Of a stretch of DNA of 64,000 nucleotides, positions 48,681 to 55,852 are shown piece by piece. The DNA is from Oscillospiraceae bacterium NTUH-002-81. Its GTDB lineage: Bacteria; Bacillota; Clostridia; Lachnospirales; Lachnospiraceae. The stretch is taken from assembly GCA_032620915.1 (NCBI GenBank), contig CP136052.1, positions 3,558,425 through 3,622,424 on the forward strand, read 5' to 3'. Position 1 is the stretch's first letter. The number at the start of each line of letters is the position of its first letter. The notes beneath the pieces were generated by a model. The model saw only the letters and a list, made by a program, of their open reading frames with translations, made no database searches and was not told where the DNA came from. The position numbers and the translations under genes are program-made.

Positions 48681-49001
48681 ATGGGATTTTTTGATTTCCT
48701 GAAAGGCCCTGACATCAATCAGGGTGTCAAAGAATATAGCGTTACGGATGGCGCAGTCCTGCTGGATGTTCGTACCCCTGACGAATACCGGCAGGGGCAT
48801 ATCCCCGGCAGTAAAAATATTCCTTTGCAGTCCATTAACAAAGTGGCTGGCGTGATTGACAATAAAGCTACCCCCATTTTTGTTCATTGTCTCAGCGGTG
48901 CAAGAAGCCGTCAGGCAACTGCTATTTTGCAGCAGATGGGTTATACCAATGTGAAAAACATAGGCGGAATTTCCGCTTATGCAGGAAAGGTGGAACGCTA
49001 A
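48681..49001 (+). CDS. Single-domain rhodanese
   Basis: 106 residues without signal peptide, so cytoplasmic. Rhodanese pattern VLLDVRTPDEYRQGHIPGSKNIPLQSI, catalytic loop VHCLSGARS with the active Cys, and GYTNVKNIGGI. Its stop TAA is one base from the ATG of the flavoprotein gene, so they are translated together. It likely passes sulfane sulfur between thioredoxin and the downstream enzyme. Confidence 0.92.
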   Translation: MGFFDFLKGPDINQGVKEYSVTDGAVLLDVRTPDEYRQGHIPGSKNIPLQSINKVAGVIDNKATPIFVHCLSGARSRQATAILQQMGYTNVKNIGGISAYAGKVER

Positions 49002-49002
49002 T

Positions 49003-50694
49003 ATGAAAGTTGTTATTGTAGGTGGTGTGGCTGGCGGTGCTACCGCTGCCGCCCGCATTCGCAGACTAAATGAGCAGGCAGAAATTGTGGTTTTTGAGCG
49101 GTCAAAGTTTATTTCCTATGCCAACTGCGGTCTGCCTTACTATATCGGAGATGTAATTACCGATCCGGAAGATCTGACCTTGCAGACCCCGGAGAGCTTC
49201 TTCTCCCGTTTCCGTGTTACCATGAAGGTACGGCATGAGGTGACCGCCATTCATCCTGACAGAAAGACGGTATCTGTGAAGAACCTCGAAACCGGTGAAG
49301 AATTTGAAGAAAGCTATGATAAGCTGATCCTCTCTCCCGGTGCAAAGCCCACGCAACCGAAGCTGTCCGGTATGGATGTGGACAGGCTGTTCACGCTGCG
49401 TACCGTGGAAGATACCTTCAAAATCAAAAACTATATCAATGAAAACAAGCCGAAGTCTGCCGTACTTGCAGGCGGTGGCTTCATTGGATTGGAGCTTGCG
49501 GAAAATCTTCGGGAGTTGGGTACGGATGTAACCATCGTGCAGAGCCAAAAGCAGCTCATGATGCCTTTTGATGCAGATATGGCAGCGTTTATTCACGCAG
49601 AAGTCAGAAAGCACGGCATTCATCTGGCGTTGGGGCATAAGGTGGAAGGCTTCACCGAAAAAGACGGCGGTGTAGATGTTCTGCTCTCGGACGGCACATC
49701 CCTACACGGAGATATGGCGGTACTTGCCATCGGTGTAACGCCGGACACTCATCTTGCCAAAGATGCCGGATTGGAGCTGGGCGTAAGGGGTAGCATTGTG
49801 GTGAATGACCGCATGGAAACTTCTGTGCCTGACATTTACGCCGCAGGAGACGCCGTACAAGTCAAGCATTTTGTCACAGGAGAAGATACCCTCATCTCCC
49901 TTGCAGGACCGGCGAATAAGCAGGGACGCATCATTGCCGACAATATTTGCGGTGGCGACAGCCGATACATGGGTAGTCAGGGCAGCTCTGTAATCAAGGT
50001 GTTCGATTTGACCGCCGCCTCCACCGGTATCAACGAAACCCATGCGAAAAATGCAGGGCTGAATGCAGATACGGTCATTCTGTCCCCCATGAGCCATGCA
50101 GGATATTATCCCGGCGGCAAGGTTATGACTATGAAGGTGGTTTTTGAAAAGGAAACCTACCGTCTGTTGGGCGCACAGATCGTGGGCTACGAGGGCGTAG
50201 ATAAGCGGATCGACGTATTAGCAACTGCTATCCGTGCAAAAATGACAGCCGTAGAGCTGAAAGACTTAGACCTCGCCTATGCGCCGCCCTATTCCTCGGC
50301 AAAAGATCCTGTCAATATGGCAGGATTTATGATCGACAACATTGCAAATGGAACACTGAAACAGTGGCATCTTGCGGATTTGGAAAGTCTGCCGATGGAC
50401 GGCAGTGTCACGCTTCTTGACGCCAGAACCGTAGGAGAATACCGGCGTGGTCATATCGACGGCTTCTTAAACATTCCGGTGGATGATCTTCGAGAGCGAT
50501 TGAACGAGCTTGACAGGAGCAAACCTATCTATGTGATCTGCCAAAGCGGACTGCGCAGCTACATTGCCAGCCGCATTTTGGAGGGCAACGGTTTCGCTGC
50601 CTACAATTTCTCAGGTGGTTTCCGCTTCTACGATACTGTTATCAATGACCGTGCGCTTGTGGAATCTTCGTTTACTTGTGGTATGGATAAATAA
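49003..50694 (+). CDS. CoA-disulfide reductase-like flavoprotein with C-terminal rhodanese domain
   Basis: Start ATG 49003. 563 residues: FAD domain (VVIVGGVAGGATAAARIRR), the single redox Cys in ISYANCGLPYYIG, NAD(P)H domain (AVLAGGGFIGLELAENLRELG), FAD motif VPDIYAAGDAVQV, dimer domain, and from about 465 a rhodanese domain (LLDARTVGEYRRGHIDG, catalytic VICQSGLRS). This layout is that of NADH-dependent persulfide/polysulfide reductases (Npsr) and CoA-disulfide reductase-rhodanese (CoADR-RHD) proteins. It reduces CoA or protein disulfides or persulfides with NAD(P)H, and so ties the operon to sulfane sulfur and oxidative stress. Confidence 0.92.
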   Translation: MKVVIVGGVAGGATAAARIRRLNEQAEIVVFERSKFISYANCGLPYYIGDVITDPEDLTLQTPESFFSRFRVTMKVRHEVTAIHPDRKTVSVKNLETGEEFEESYDKLILSPGAKPTQPKLSGMDVDRLFTLRTVEDTFKIKNYINENKPKSAVLAGGGFIGLELAENLRELGTDVTIVQSQKQLMMPFDADMAAFIHAEVRKHGIHLALGHKVEGFTEKDGGVDVLLSDGTSLHGDMAVLAIGVTPDTHLAKDAGLELGVRGSIVVNDRMETSVPDIYAAGDAVQVKHFVTGEDTLISLAGPANKQGRIIADNICGGDSRYMGSQGSSVIKVFDLTAASTGINETHAKNAGLNADTVILSPMSHAGYYPGGKVMTMKVVFEKETYRLLGAQIVGYEGVDKRIDVLATAIRAKMTAVELKDLDLAYAPPYSSAKDPVNMAGFMIDNIANGTLKQWHLADLESLPMDGSVTLLDARTVGEYRRGHIDGFLNIPVDDLRERLNELDRSKPIYVICQSGLRSYIASRILEGNGFAAYNFSGGFRFYDTVINDRALVESSFTCGMDK

Positions 50695-50746
50695 GAATGT
50701 CCCACATTTCCTGTATCATTGGAAATGTGGGGTAGGTATTGCTTTG

Positions 50747-50787
50747 GTGATGTCATCACGGAAGAATATCATGCTTTCTGCTATAAT
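50747..50787 (+). promoter_or_regulatory. Crp/Fnr-type operator and promoter of the ferredoxin operon (site C)
   Basis: GTGATGTCATCAC (50747-50759), a perfect dyad apart from its central base, followed by GGAAGA and TATAAT (50782-50787). Centre-to-end-of--10 distance is again 34 nt. A hairpin CCCACATTTCC / GGAAATGTGGG (50699-50731) before it may end the previous operon. Confidence 0.75.
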
Positions 50788-50820
50788 ACCAACTGTTAAG
50801 GGAACATGGGGAGGGCTATT

Positions 50821-51030
50821 ATGACGGCGATCAAAAAGAAACGAAAGGCATTCGTGGATCAGGAGTATTGCGTTGCTTGCGGATGTTGTGTTAAGGTTTG
50901 CCCCCTTGGGGCAATTCAAATCAGGCAAGGTGTGGCTGCACAGGTGAATTTGGAAAAATGCGTTGGGTGCGGCAAGTGTGCAAAGGAATGTCCGGCAAGC
51001 GTAATTGTGATTCAGGAGGCAGAGGCATGA
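50821..51030 (+). CDS. 2x[4Fe-4S] ferredoxin
   Basis: Start ATG 50821 after GGGAGG. 69 residues with two full cluster motifs, CVACGCCVKVCP and CVGCGKCAKECP, and a short basic N-terminus. It carries low-potential electrons in the cytoplasm. Its stop overlaps the ATG of the next gene (ATGA), so the two are coupled and probably work as one electron-transfer pair. Confidence 0.93.
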   Translation: MTAIKKKRKAFVDQEYCVACGCCVKVCPLGAIQIRQGVAAQVNLEKCVGCGKCAKECPASVIVIQEAEA

Positions 51031-51614
51031 GCAAGCAGAAAAAGCGTTGGTATGATTATCTCTGGATCGCATCGCTGACCTACTTAGTACTGGGATTCTT
51101 TAATATCCTGTTTGCGTGGCTGGGGTTGATTTGTTTTCTTGTTCCACTGATTATTTCCATAGCCAAAGGAACAAAAGGATATTGTAACCGCTACTGCGGA
51201 CGGGGACAACTTTTCGGCATCTTGGGTGGACGCTTCGGACTATCACGGAAAAAGGATATTCCCAGGTGGATGAAAAGCAAATGGTTTCGGTATGGTTTCC
51301 TGATTTTCTTTTTTGTGATGTTTTTTCAGATGCTCTGGAATACTTATTTGGTTTTTGCAGGAGCGCAGGACTTAAAACAAGTCGTGACACTGCTCTGGAC
51401 ATTCAAATTACCTTGGAATTGGGCATATCACGGGACACTGTTCCATCCGGGCGTTACACAGTTTGCCTTTGGCTTTTACAGCGTGATGCTGACTTCGACC
51501 GTGCTTGGACTGATTACGATGGTACTGTATAAGCCACGAAGCTGGTGCGTTTACTGCCCGATGGGTACAATGACGCAGCTTATTTGTAAGGTAAAGGACA
51601 AAAAAGACGGATAA
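51027..51614 (+). CDS. Membrane 4Fe-4S binding protein (NapH/RnfC-chain-like)
   Basis: 195 residues starting in the ATGA overlap with the ferredoxin stop. About four membrane helices (for example LWIASLTYLVLGFFNILFAW, FRYGFLIFFFVMFFQMLW, FYSVMLTSTVLGLITMVLY). Cys motifs are YCNRYCGRGQLF near 60 and WCVYCPMGTMTQLIC near 178, placing Cys at the cytoplasmic face. This is the NapH/CcoG-type family of membrane iron-sulfur proteins that move electrons between quinone or ferredoxin and a reductase. With the ferredoxin, it may feed the island's reductases or a membrane thiol path (DUF6132/CcdA at the far end); inference. Confidence 0.8.
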   Translation: MSKQKKRWYDYLWIASLTYLVLGFFNILFAWLGLICFLVPLIISIAKGTKGYCNRYCGRGQLFGILGGRFGLSRKKDIPRWMKSKWFRYGFLIFFFVMFFQMLWNTYLVFAGAQDLKQVVTLLWTFKLPWNWAYHGTLFHPGVTQFAFGFYSVMLTSTVLGLITMVLYKPRSWCVYCPMGTMTQLICKVKDKKDG

Positions 51615-51652
51615 AACAATCGCCATCGGTACATACATACCGATGGCGATTT
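51614..51652. terminator. Bidirectional intrinsic terminator
   Basis: AATCGCCATCGGTA / TACCGATGGCGATT with a short loop, between the NapH-like gene (+) and the convergent Crp/Fnr gene (-). Confidence 0.8.
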
Positions 51653-51665
51653 CGTAACGATTTCA

Positions 51666-52322
51666 TTATTCGCTCAGTCCCCGGAGCTTCTCTTCGTCTG
51701 TGATGGTCACAGTACCACGGGACAGTTTGACCATGCCCTCGCTCTGGAAATACCGCAACATCCGGGTGATGACTTCCCGGTGAGAGCCGAGGTGGTTGGC
51801 AATGATTTCATGGGTGATTTTTAATTCGCTTGTGTTTTCAATGGTAGATTCCTCAAGTAAAAAAGCGGCTACCCGTTTATCAAGGCTTTTCCACATAATC
51901 TGTTCCATAAGCCACATTACATCGGAAAACCGACTTGCCATCAGTTCGTTGGTGTAGTTTGCAACCGGTGCAGATTCTTCCATAATGCTCTTGTAAATCT
52001 CAGAGGGGATCACCCACAGTTCCGTATCTTTTTCCGCCTCAATCGTGATTTCAAACTGAATAGAGCGCATGATGCAGGAGGCAGAGAACAGACACATATC
52101 CCGATCAAACAAACGATAGAGGCTAATCTCCCGTCCTTCATCGGAAAGAATATAGGCACGAAGCTGTCCGCTTCTTACCAGCAGAAGACCGGTACACTCC
52201 ACAGTTCCGTTGTGAATCACAGTCCCTTTGTCCACTTTTCGTAAAACTGCATTTCGCTCCAAAATCTGCTGCTGGGTCGGTGTCAGTTTGTTCCAAATTG
52301 GAAAATAAGATGAAAAATCCAT
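51666..52322 (-). CDS. Crp/Fnr-family transcriptional regulator of the redox island
   Basis: Start ATG 52322 behind AAGGAGG; upstream open frame has no relation. 218 residues: cyclic-nucleotide-binding-type fold (about 10-125; GTVIHNGTVECTGLLLVRSGQLRAYILSDEGREISLYRLFDRD), long dimer helix (about 125-150) and a winged HTH (about 150-215). Recognition helix GSHREVITRMLRYF has R-E-x-x-x-R, the residues CRP uses to read GTGA. It lacks the N-terminal Cys cluster of FNR but has Cys43, Cys77 and Cys83, which could sense thiol or persulfide stress. The five GTGA-N5-TCAC promoters around it are its likely targets. Confidence 0.9.
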   Translation of the reverse strand: MDFSSYFPIWNKLTPTQQQILERNAVLRKVDKGTVIHNGTVECTGLLLVRSGQLRAYILSDEGREISLYRLFDRDMCLFSASCIMRSIQFEITIEAEKDTELWVIPSEIYKSIMEESAPVANYTNELMASRFSDVMWLMEQIMWKSLDKRVAAFLLEESTIENTSELKITHEIIANHLGSHREVITRMLRYFQSEGMVKLSRGTVTITDEEKLRGLSE

Positions 52323-52346
52323 GGGTACACCTCCTTGAATACACAT

Positions 52347-52412
52347 AGTATAAAATAATTTATAGCATATGTCAATAACTCCATTGACATATGGGAAAGG
52401 GAGATGTACAAT
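52347..52412. promoter_or_regulatory. Divergent promoters with -35 boxes inside a perfect 10-bp dyad
   Basis: CATATGTCAA (52366-52375) and TTGACATATG (52384-52393) are exact inverted repeats. Plus strand: TTGACA 52384-52389, 17 bp, TACAAT 52407-52412, toward the DUF134 gene. Minus strand: TTGACA 52370-52375, 17 bp, TATACT 52347-52352, toward the Crp/Fnr gene. The dyad could be an operator shared by both. Confidence 0.75.
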
Positions 52413-52457
52413 GATCGTATAAATGGCATATGCCGCAAATAATGTGGAGGTGAATCT

Positions 52458-53228
52458 ATGCCAAGACCGAGAAAATGTAGAAAAGTATGTTGTCTGCCAG
52501 ATAATGATGGTTTTGTTCCGGTTCGTGGCGGCGAGGAACTGACTCCCATTGTCCTGAATGTGGATGAGTATGAAGCTATTCGTCTGATTGACCGTGAAGG
52601 TTTTTCTCAAGAGCAATGCGGAGAGTATATGCATATTGCCAGAACAACGGTTCAGCAGATTTATGCAGCTGCCCGCAAAAAACTGGCCGATACGCTGGTT
52701 GAGGGACTTCCTCTGCGAATCGAGGGAGGGGATTTTACACTCTGTAGCGGTAACAGCGCAGCCTACGGGTGCAGAAATTGCTATCAGCAAAAAATCCATC
52801 CGATGCACAAAAAACCGAAAGGAGATCATATTATGAGAATCGCAGTTACTTACGAAAACGGAGAAATCTTTCAGCACTTCGGTCACACCGAACAGTTCAA
52901 AATCTATGATGTGGAAAATGGAAATATCATTTCGTCTGAGATTGTGGATGCGGGCACCAGCGGCCATGGTGCGCTGGCAGGAGTTCTGAGCGCCCTGAAG
53001 GTGGATGCCCTGATCTGTGGCGGTATTGGCGGCGGTGCACAGATAGCACTCAGCGATGCGGGTATCCGACTTTACGGTGGTGTTTCCGGAAGCGCTGATG
53101 TAGCAGCAGAAGCGCTGGTAGCAGGTGAGCTGGACTTCAATCCAAATGTCCGGTGTGATCATCACGACCACCATGGGGAAGGCCACTCTTGCGGTTCCCA
53201 CAGCTGCGATCATCACTCCTGCGGCTAA
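52458..53228 (+). CDS. DUF134 DNA-binding protein fused to a NifX/NafY-like (dinitrogenase Fe-Mo cofactor) domain
   Basis: 256 residues. Residues 1-115 are DUF134: MPRPRKCRKVCCLPD, FVPVRGG, an HTH (NVDEYEAIRLIDREGFSQEQCGEYMHIARTTVQQIYAAAR) and Cys residues near YGCRNCYQQ. Residues 125-235 are a NifX-type domain (RIAVTYENGEIFQHFGHTEQFKIYD ... ICGGIGGGAQIALSDAGIRLYGGVSG). The tail of about 20 residues is rich in His and Cys (HHDHHGEGHSCGSHSC) and should bind metal. An internal ATG at 52834 with AAAGGAG could also give the NifX part alone. Likely a metal- or cluster-responsive regulator; divergent from the Crp/Fnr gene. Confidence 0.85.
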   Translation: MPRPRKCRKVCCLPDNDGFVPVRGGEELTPIVLNVDEYEAIRLIDREGFSQEQCGEYMHIARTTVQQIYAAARKKLADTLVEGLPLRIEGGDFTLCSGNSAAYGCRNCYQQKIHPMHKKPKGDHIMRIAVTYENGEIFQHFGHTEQFKIYDVENGNIISSEIVDAGTSGHGALAGVLSALKVDALICGGIGGGAQIALSDAGIRLYGGVSGSADVAAEALVAGELDFNPNVRCDHHDHHGEGHSCGSHSCDHHSCG

Positions 53229-53232
53229 ATAG

Positions 53233-53272
53233 GTGATAAAGTCACGGAATTTGTGTCGTGATTTGGTAAAAT
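53233..53272 (+). promoter_or_regulatory. Crp/Fnr-type operator and promoter of the rubredoxin operon (site D)
   Basis: GTGATAAAGTCAC (53233-53245) followed by GGAATT, then a TAAAAT -10 box (53267-53272). Centre-to-end-of--10 distance is 33 nt, one less than the other four. Confidence 0.65.
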
Positions 53273-53297
53273 ATAGACACAGGAGGCGGTAAAATCT

Positions 53298-53456
53298 ATG
53301 AAACAATATGTTTGCAGCATTTGTGGCTACGTTCACGATGAAGCTGTCGGTGATCCTGACAATGGAATTGCACCCGGCACAAAATGGGAAGACCTTCCTG
53401 AGGATTTTGAGTGCCCTCTGTGCAGCGTAGGAAAAGATCAGTTCTCTTATGAATAA
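53298..53456 (+). CDS. Rubredoxin
   Basis: 52 residues, start ATG 53298 behind AGGAGG. The iron site is complete: CSICGYVHD (Cys 6 and 9) and [12 protein letters not shown] (Cys 39 and 42), with the usual [23 protein letters not shown] core. It passes single electrons to superoxide reductase and peroxidases in anaerobes. It is followed by desulfoferrodoxin and ferritin in one operon under site D. Confidence 0.96.
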   Translation: MKQYVCSICGYVHDEAVGDPDNGIAPGTKWEDLPEDFECPLCSVGKDQFSYE

Positions 53457-53502
53457 CCCGTAAATTCTGTAGTAAAAACAAATCATGTAAAGGAGAGTAA
53501 CT

Positions 53503-53880
53503 ATGAACGCAAAATTTTATATCTGCCGTCATTGCGGCAATCTGGTTGGTATGATTCACGACGCAGGTGTTCCCATGATGTGTTGTGGTCAGAAAATGGA
53601 AGCTCTTGAGCCTAACACCGTAGAAGCCAGCGGCGAAAAGCATCTGCCTGCTGTTACTGTTGAAGATGGTGCAATCCATGTCAATGTGGGTTCTGTAGAT
53701 CATCCTATGCTTCCGGAGCATTTCATTGAGTGGGTCTATGTTCAGACCGAAAACGGTGGTCAGCGTAAGGTATTGAAGCCCGGTGACGAACCCCATGTCA
53801 CCTTCTTCCTGGGAGACGATAAAGCAGTAGCTGTCTATGCTTATTGCAACCTCCACGGCCTGTGGAAAACTGAAATTTAA
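53503..53880 (+). CDS. Desulfoferrodoxin (superoxide reductase, 2Fe type)
   Basis: 125 residues. The N-terminal desulforedoxin-like domain has CRHCGNLVG and MMCCGQKM (four Cys for one Fe). The catalytic domain keeps the His4Cys site: GEKHLPAV, VDHPMLPEHF, and CNLHGLW, with the active-site Lys in GEKH. It reduces superoxide to peroxide without making oxygen, taking electrons from the rubredoxin encoded 46 bp upstream. This is the main oxygen-defence enzyme of strict anaerobes. Confidence 0.96.
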   Translation: MNAKFYICRHCGNLVGMIHDAGVPMMCCGQKMEALEPNTVEASGEKHLPAVTVEDGAIHVNVGSVDHPMLPEHFIEWVYVQTENGGQRKVLKPGDEPHVTFFLGDDKAVAVYAYCNLHGLWKTEI

Positions 53881-53897
53881 CATGGAGGTTCTTGCAA

Positions 53898-54407
53898 ATG
53901 AACGAAAAAGTACATGCGCTTATCAATCAACAGATAAATAAGGAATTCTATTCCGCATACCTTTATCTTGATTTTTCAAACTATTTCGAGGAAGCCGGGC
54001 TTGACGGCTTTGCCAACTGGTATAAAATCCAGGCTCAGGAAGAGCGTGACCACGCCATGCTTTTCTATCAATACCTGCAAAACGAAAACCAGAAGGTAAC
54101 GCTCGAAGCCATTGACAAGCCTGATCTGAATGCAGCTTGCCATATGGATGTTTTGAAGGCAGGTCTTGAGCACGAAAAATATGTGACCTCGCTGATTAAT
54201 GATATCTATAGTGAGGCTTACGAAGCAAGGGATTTCCGTACCATGCAGTTCCTCGATTGGTTTGTGAAAGAACAAGGTGAAGAAGAAACCAATGCAAATA
54301 ATTTGATTTCCAAAATTGAACTCTTTGGCTCCGATCCCAAGAGCTTGTATATGCTCAATCAGGAATTGGCAACACGAATTTACTCTGCTCCTTCTTTGGT
54401 TCTTTAA
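53898..54407 (+). CDS. ftnA: Ferritin (bacterial non-haem)
   Basis: Start ATG 53898 behind GGAGG. 169 residues in the four-helix fold with the ferroxidase ligands: Glu 16 (INKEFYSAYLYL), QAQEERDHAMLFYQYL (Glu and His), DWFVKEQGEEETNAN. It stores iron and so limits Fenton chemistry, fitting its place behind superoxide reductase, whose product is peroxide. Last gene of the rubredoxin operon; a terminator follows 40 bp later. Confidence 0.95.
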   Translation: MNEKVHALINQQINKEFYSAYLYLDFSNYFEEAGLDGFANWYKIQAQEERDHAMLFYQYLQNENQKVTLEAIDKPDLNAACHMDVLKAGLEHEKYVTSLINDIYSEAYEARDFRTMQFLDWFVKEQGEEETNANNLISKIELFGSDPKSLYMLNQELATRIYSAPSLVL

Positions 54408-54447
54408 TCACTATAGCCTATAGATGATGGAAGCATAAAAGGCAGTA

Positions 54448-54481
54448 TGCCGCCTGTCGGTTTCCGGCAGGCGGTTTTTTT
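54448..54481 (+). terminator. Intrinsic terminator after ferritin
   Basis: CCGCCTGTCGG-TTT-CCGGCAGGCGG followed by T7. The next gene starts only 15 bp later, so it may be reached by read-through. Confidence 0.9.
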
Positions 54482-54495
54482 ACAGGAGGATACCT

Positions 54496-55447
54496 ATGAG
54501 TCAAGACAATGCCAGCTTTACCTTTTTTACATCGCATAGAGGAAGTAGAACTGAACATTGAGGATGGACGCTGGCAATCTGCTTTGGCATTGGCGCTGAC
54601 TTTGCCCGATATTTGCGGCGGCATTGCTTTCCCAGAAATTGTAAAACGTTATCGGGATGGGCGTGCTGTTCTGGACAGAAATCAGAGACCAACCCGTGAT
54701 GTAGGAAATCAATATATTCGTTGGTTTGATACATACGCAGCACCTTTCTTTAAAGTCTCTGCGCAGGATATCTCTCCCTATATCTGCGGAGAACGATGCT
54801 GGCAGCTTCGGTGCGAATACCTGCACCAGAACAAAGGCTTTGCAAATACTGAGGACAATACCTCGATTCGTTTTCACTTGGGTGTGAATTGCGGAACCTC
54901 AGTTTGCCAACTGGATAGAATAAGTTCTGCCAACAGCCTCACGGACATCCGTATTGATATTGAACAGTTTTGCCGAAGAATGTGCCGAGCGGTCAGAGCT
55001 TATTATGAAGCAGTACATACAGAGAAAGATTTCAACCTTTATAATACGCCTGTTCTGGATTTTATAAAGGCATCACAAGATGAGAAATCAAATGCTACGA
55101 TTGCCATTATGTGCAGTGATTCAGCCTATGGGAACGGACTGAGGCTGGTACTTCAAAACTTATCCAAACATATCCTTGTATTTGAAACCCCGGAAGCTGC
55201 AAGAAAAGAACTTGGCAAGAAAAAGCCTATGCTTTGGATTGTTACAGAACCTCTGACAAAACAGCCAGATCAGCCATGGAGGGCAGATAAAAGAACACCC
55301 GTGATTCTTCTGTCCAATCAACCGGAATCGGAAATAGCGATTGAAAAGAATGCGGGGAAATTGACCGTCTTGCCCTTGCCTGTTCTACTGGAAACTCTCC
55401 GTAATGCAGTTAAGGCTTATCTTTTGACAAAGGAGGATAAGAACTAA
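54496..55447 (+). pseudogene. Uncharacterised protein with HEPN-like N-terminal and receiver-like C-terminal regions, frameshifted in a T6 run
   Basis: ATG 54496, 7 bp after AGGAGG, reads MSQDNASFTF and then goes off frame at T6 (54523-54528); with five T it continues LHRIEEVELNIEDGRWQSAL for about 317 residues. Residues 10-190 are helical, with DICGG, RDVGNQYIRWFDTY and GERCWQLRCEYLHQ, the last resembling the RxxxxH-type motif of HEPN ribonuclease-like domains. Residues 200-317 form an alpha/beta unit like a receiver (TIAIMCSDSAYGNGLRLVLQN ... MLWIVTEP) without a clear phospho-Asp. Function unknown. It is translated with a small coiled-coil membrane protein. The break is probably an error. 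Confidence 0.65.
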
Positions 55448-55449
55448 GA

Positions 55450-55755
55450 ATGATTATTATTATCTTTTCACTCATCCTGTTGCTTCTTGCTTATTTCCTC
55501 TATGTCCAAAAGAAAAAAGTGATATCACTTCAACAGCAGATTGGTGACCTGCAAAATAAAAATAGTATTCTTGAGAAACAAGAGCTTGCAGCTGAACAGC
55601 ATAACGATTATCTTAGGCAGGAAGCAAACACGGTTCATTTATATGCTTCTCTCTCGCTGGAGGAGACAAGAAAAACATCCATAAAAGAAAAGCAGTCTCA
55701 AATCATCCGTTCCAGTGAACATATCCTCGAATTACTTAATAGCGAAAAAGTTTAG
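55450..55755 (+). CDS. Small membrane protein with coiled coil
   Basis: 101 residues, starting 3 bp after the previous stop. One N-terminal membrane helix (IIIIFSLILLLLAYFLYVQ), then a coiled coil (ISLQQQIGDLQNKNSILEKQELAAEQHNDYL) and a charged tail. Not a recognised family. Tight spacing to the HEPN/receiver-like gene suggests that the pair works together, possibly at the membrane. Confidence 0.65.
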   Translation: MIIIIFSLILLLLAYFLYVQKKKVISLQQQIGDLQNKNSILEKQELAAEQHNDYLRQEANTVHLYASLSLEETRKTSIKEKQSQIIRSSEHILELLNSEKV

Positions 55756-55780
55756 AGCGGCAGCAATGCCGCTCTTTTTA
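55754..55780 (+). terminator. Intrinsic terminator
   Basis: AGAGCGGCA-GCAA-TGCCGCTCT followed by TTTTA, directly after the coiled-coil gene's stop and immediately before operator E. Confidence 0.85.
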
Positions 55781-55781
55781 T

Positions 55782-55822
55782 GTGATATCATCACCGAAAT
55801 GTTATTTTAGATTGGCTATACT
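55782..55822 (+). promoter_or_regulatory. Crp/Fnr-type operator and promoter of the Trx-TrxR operon (site E)
   Basis: GTGATATCATCAC (55782-55794) followed by CGAAAT, then TATACT (55817-55822). Centre-to-end-of--10 distance is 34 nt. Confidence 0.75.
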
Positions 55823-55852
55823 ATGCTCAAACAAAGGAAAGGAGCTGGCAAT

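Noticed and set aside
52347..52412. The CATATGTCAA/TTGACATATG dyad as a sixth site of the GTGA-N5-TCAC regulon
   Set aside because: It lacks GTGA/TCAC half-sites and much of its symmetry comes from two facing -35 boxes.
52323..53486. A long N-terminal extension of the Crp/Fnr gene, making about 606 codons
   Set aside because: It runs antisense through the DUF134-NifX and rubredoxin genes and over the divergent promoters; the regulator's own AAGGAGG and ATG at 52322 fix the start.
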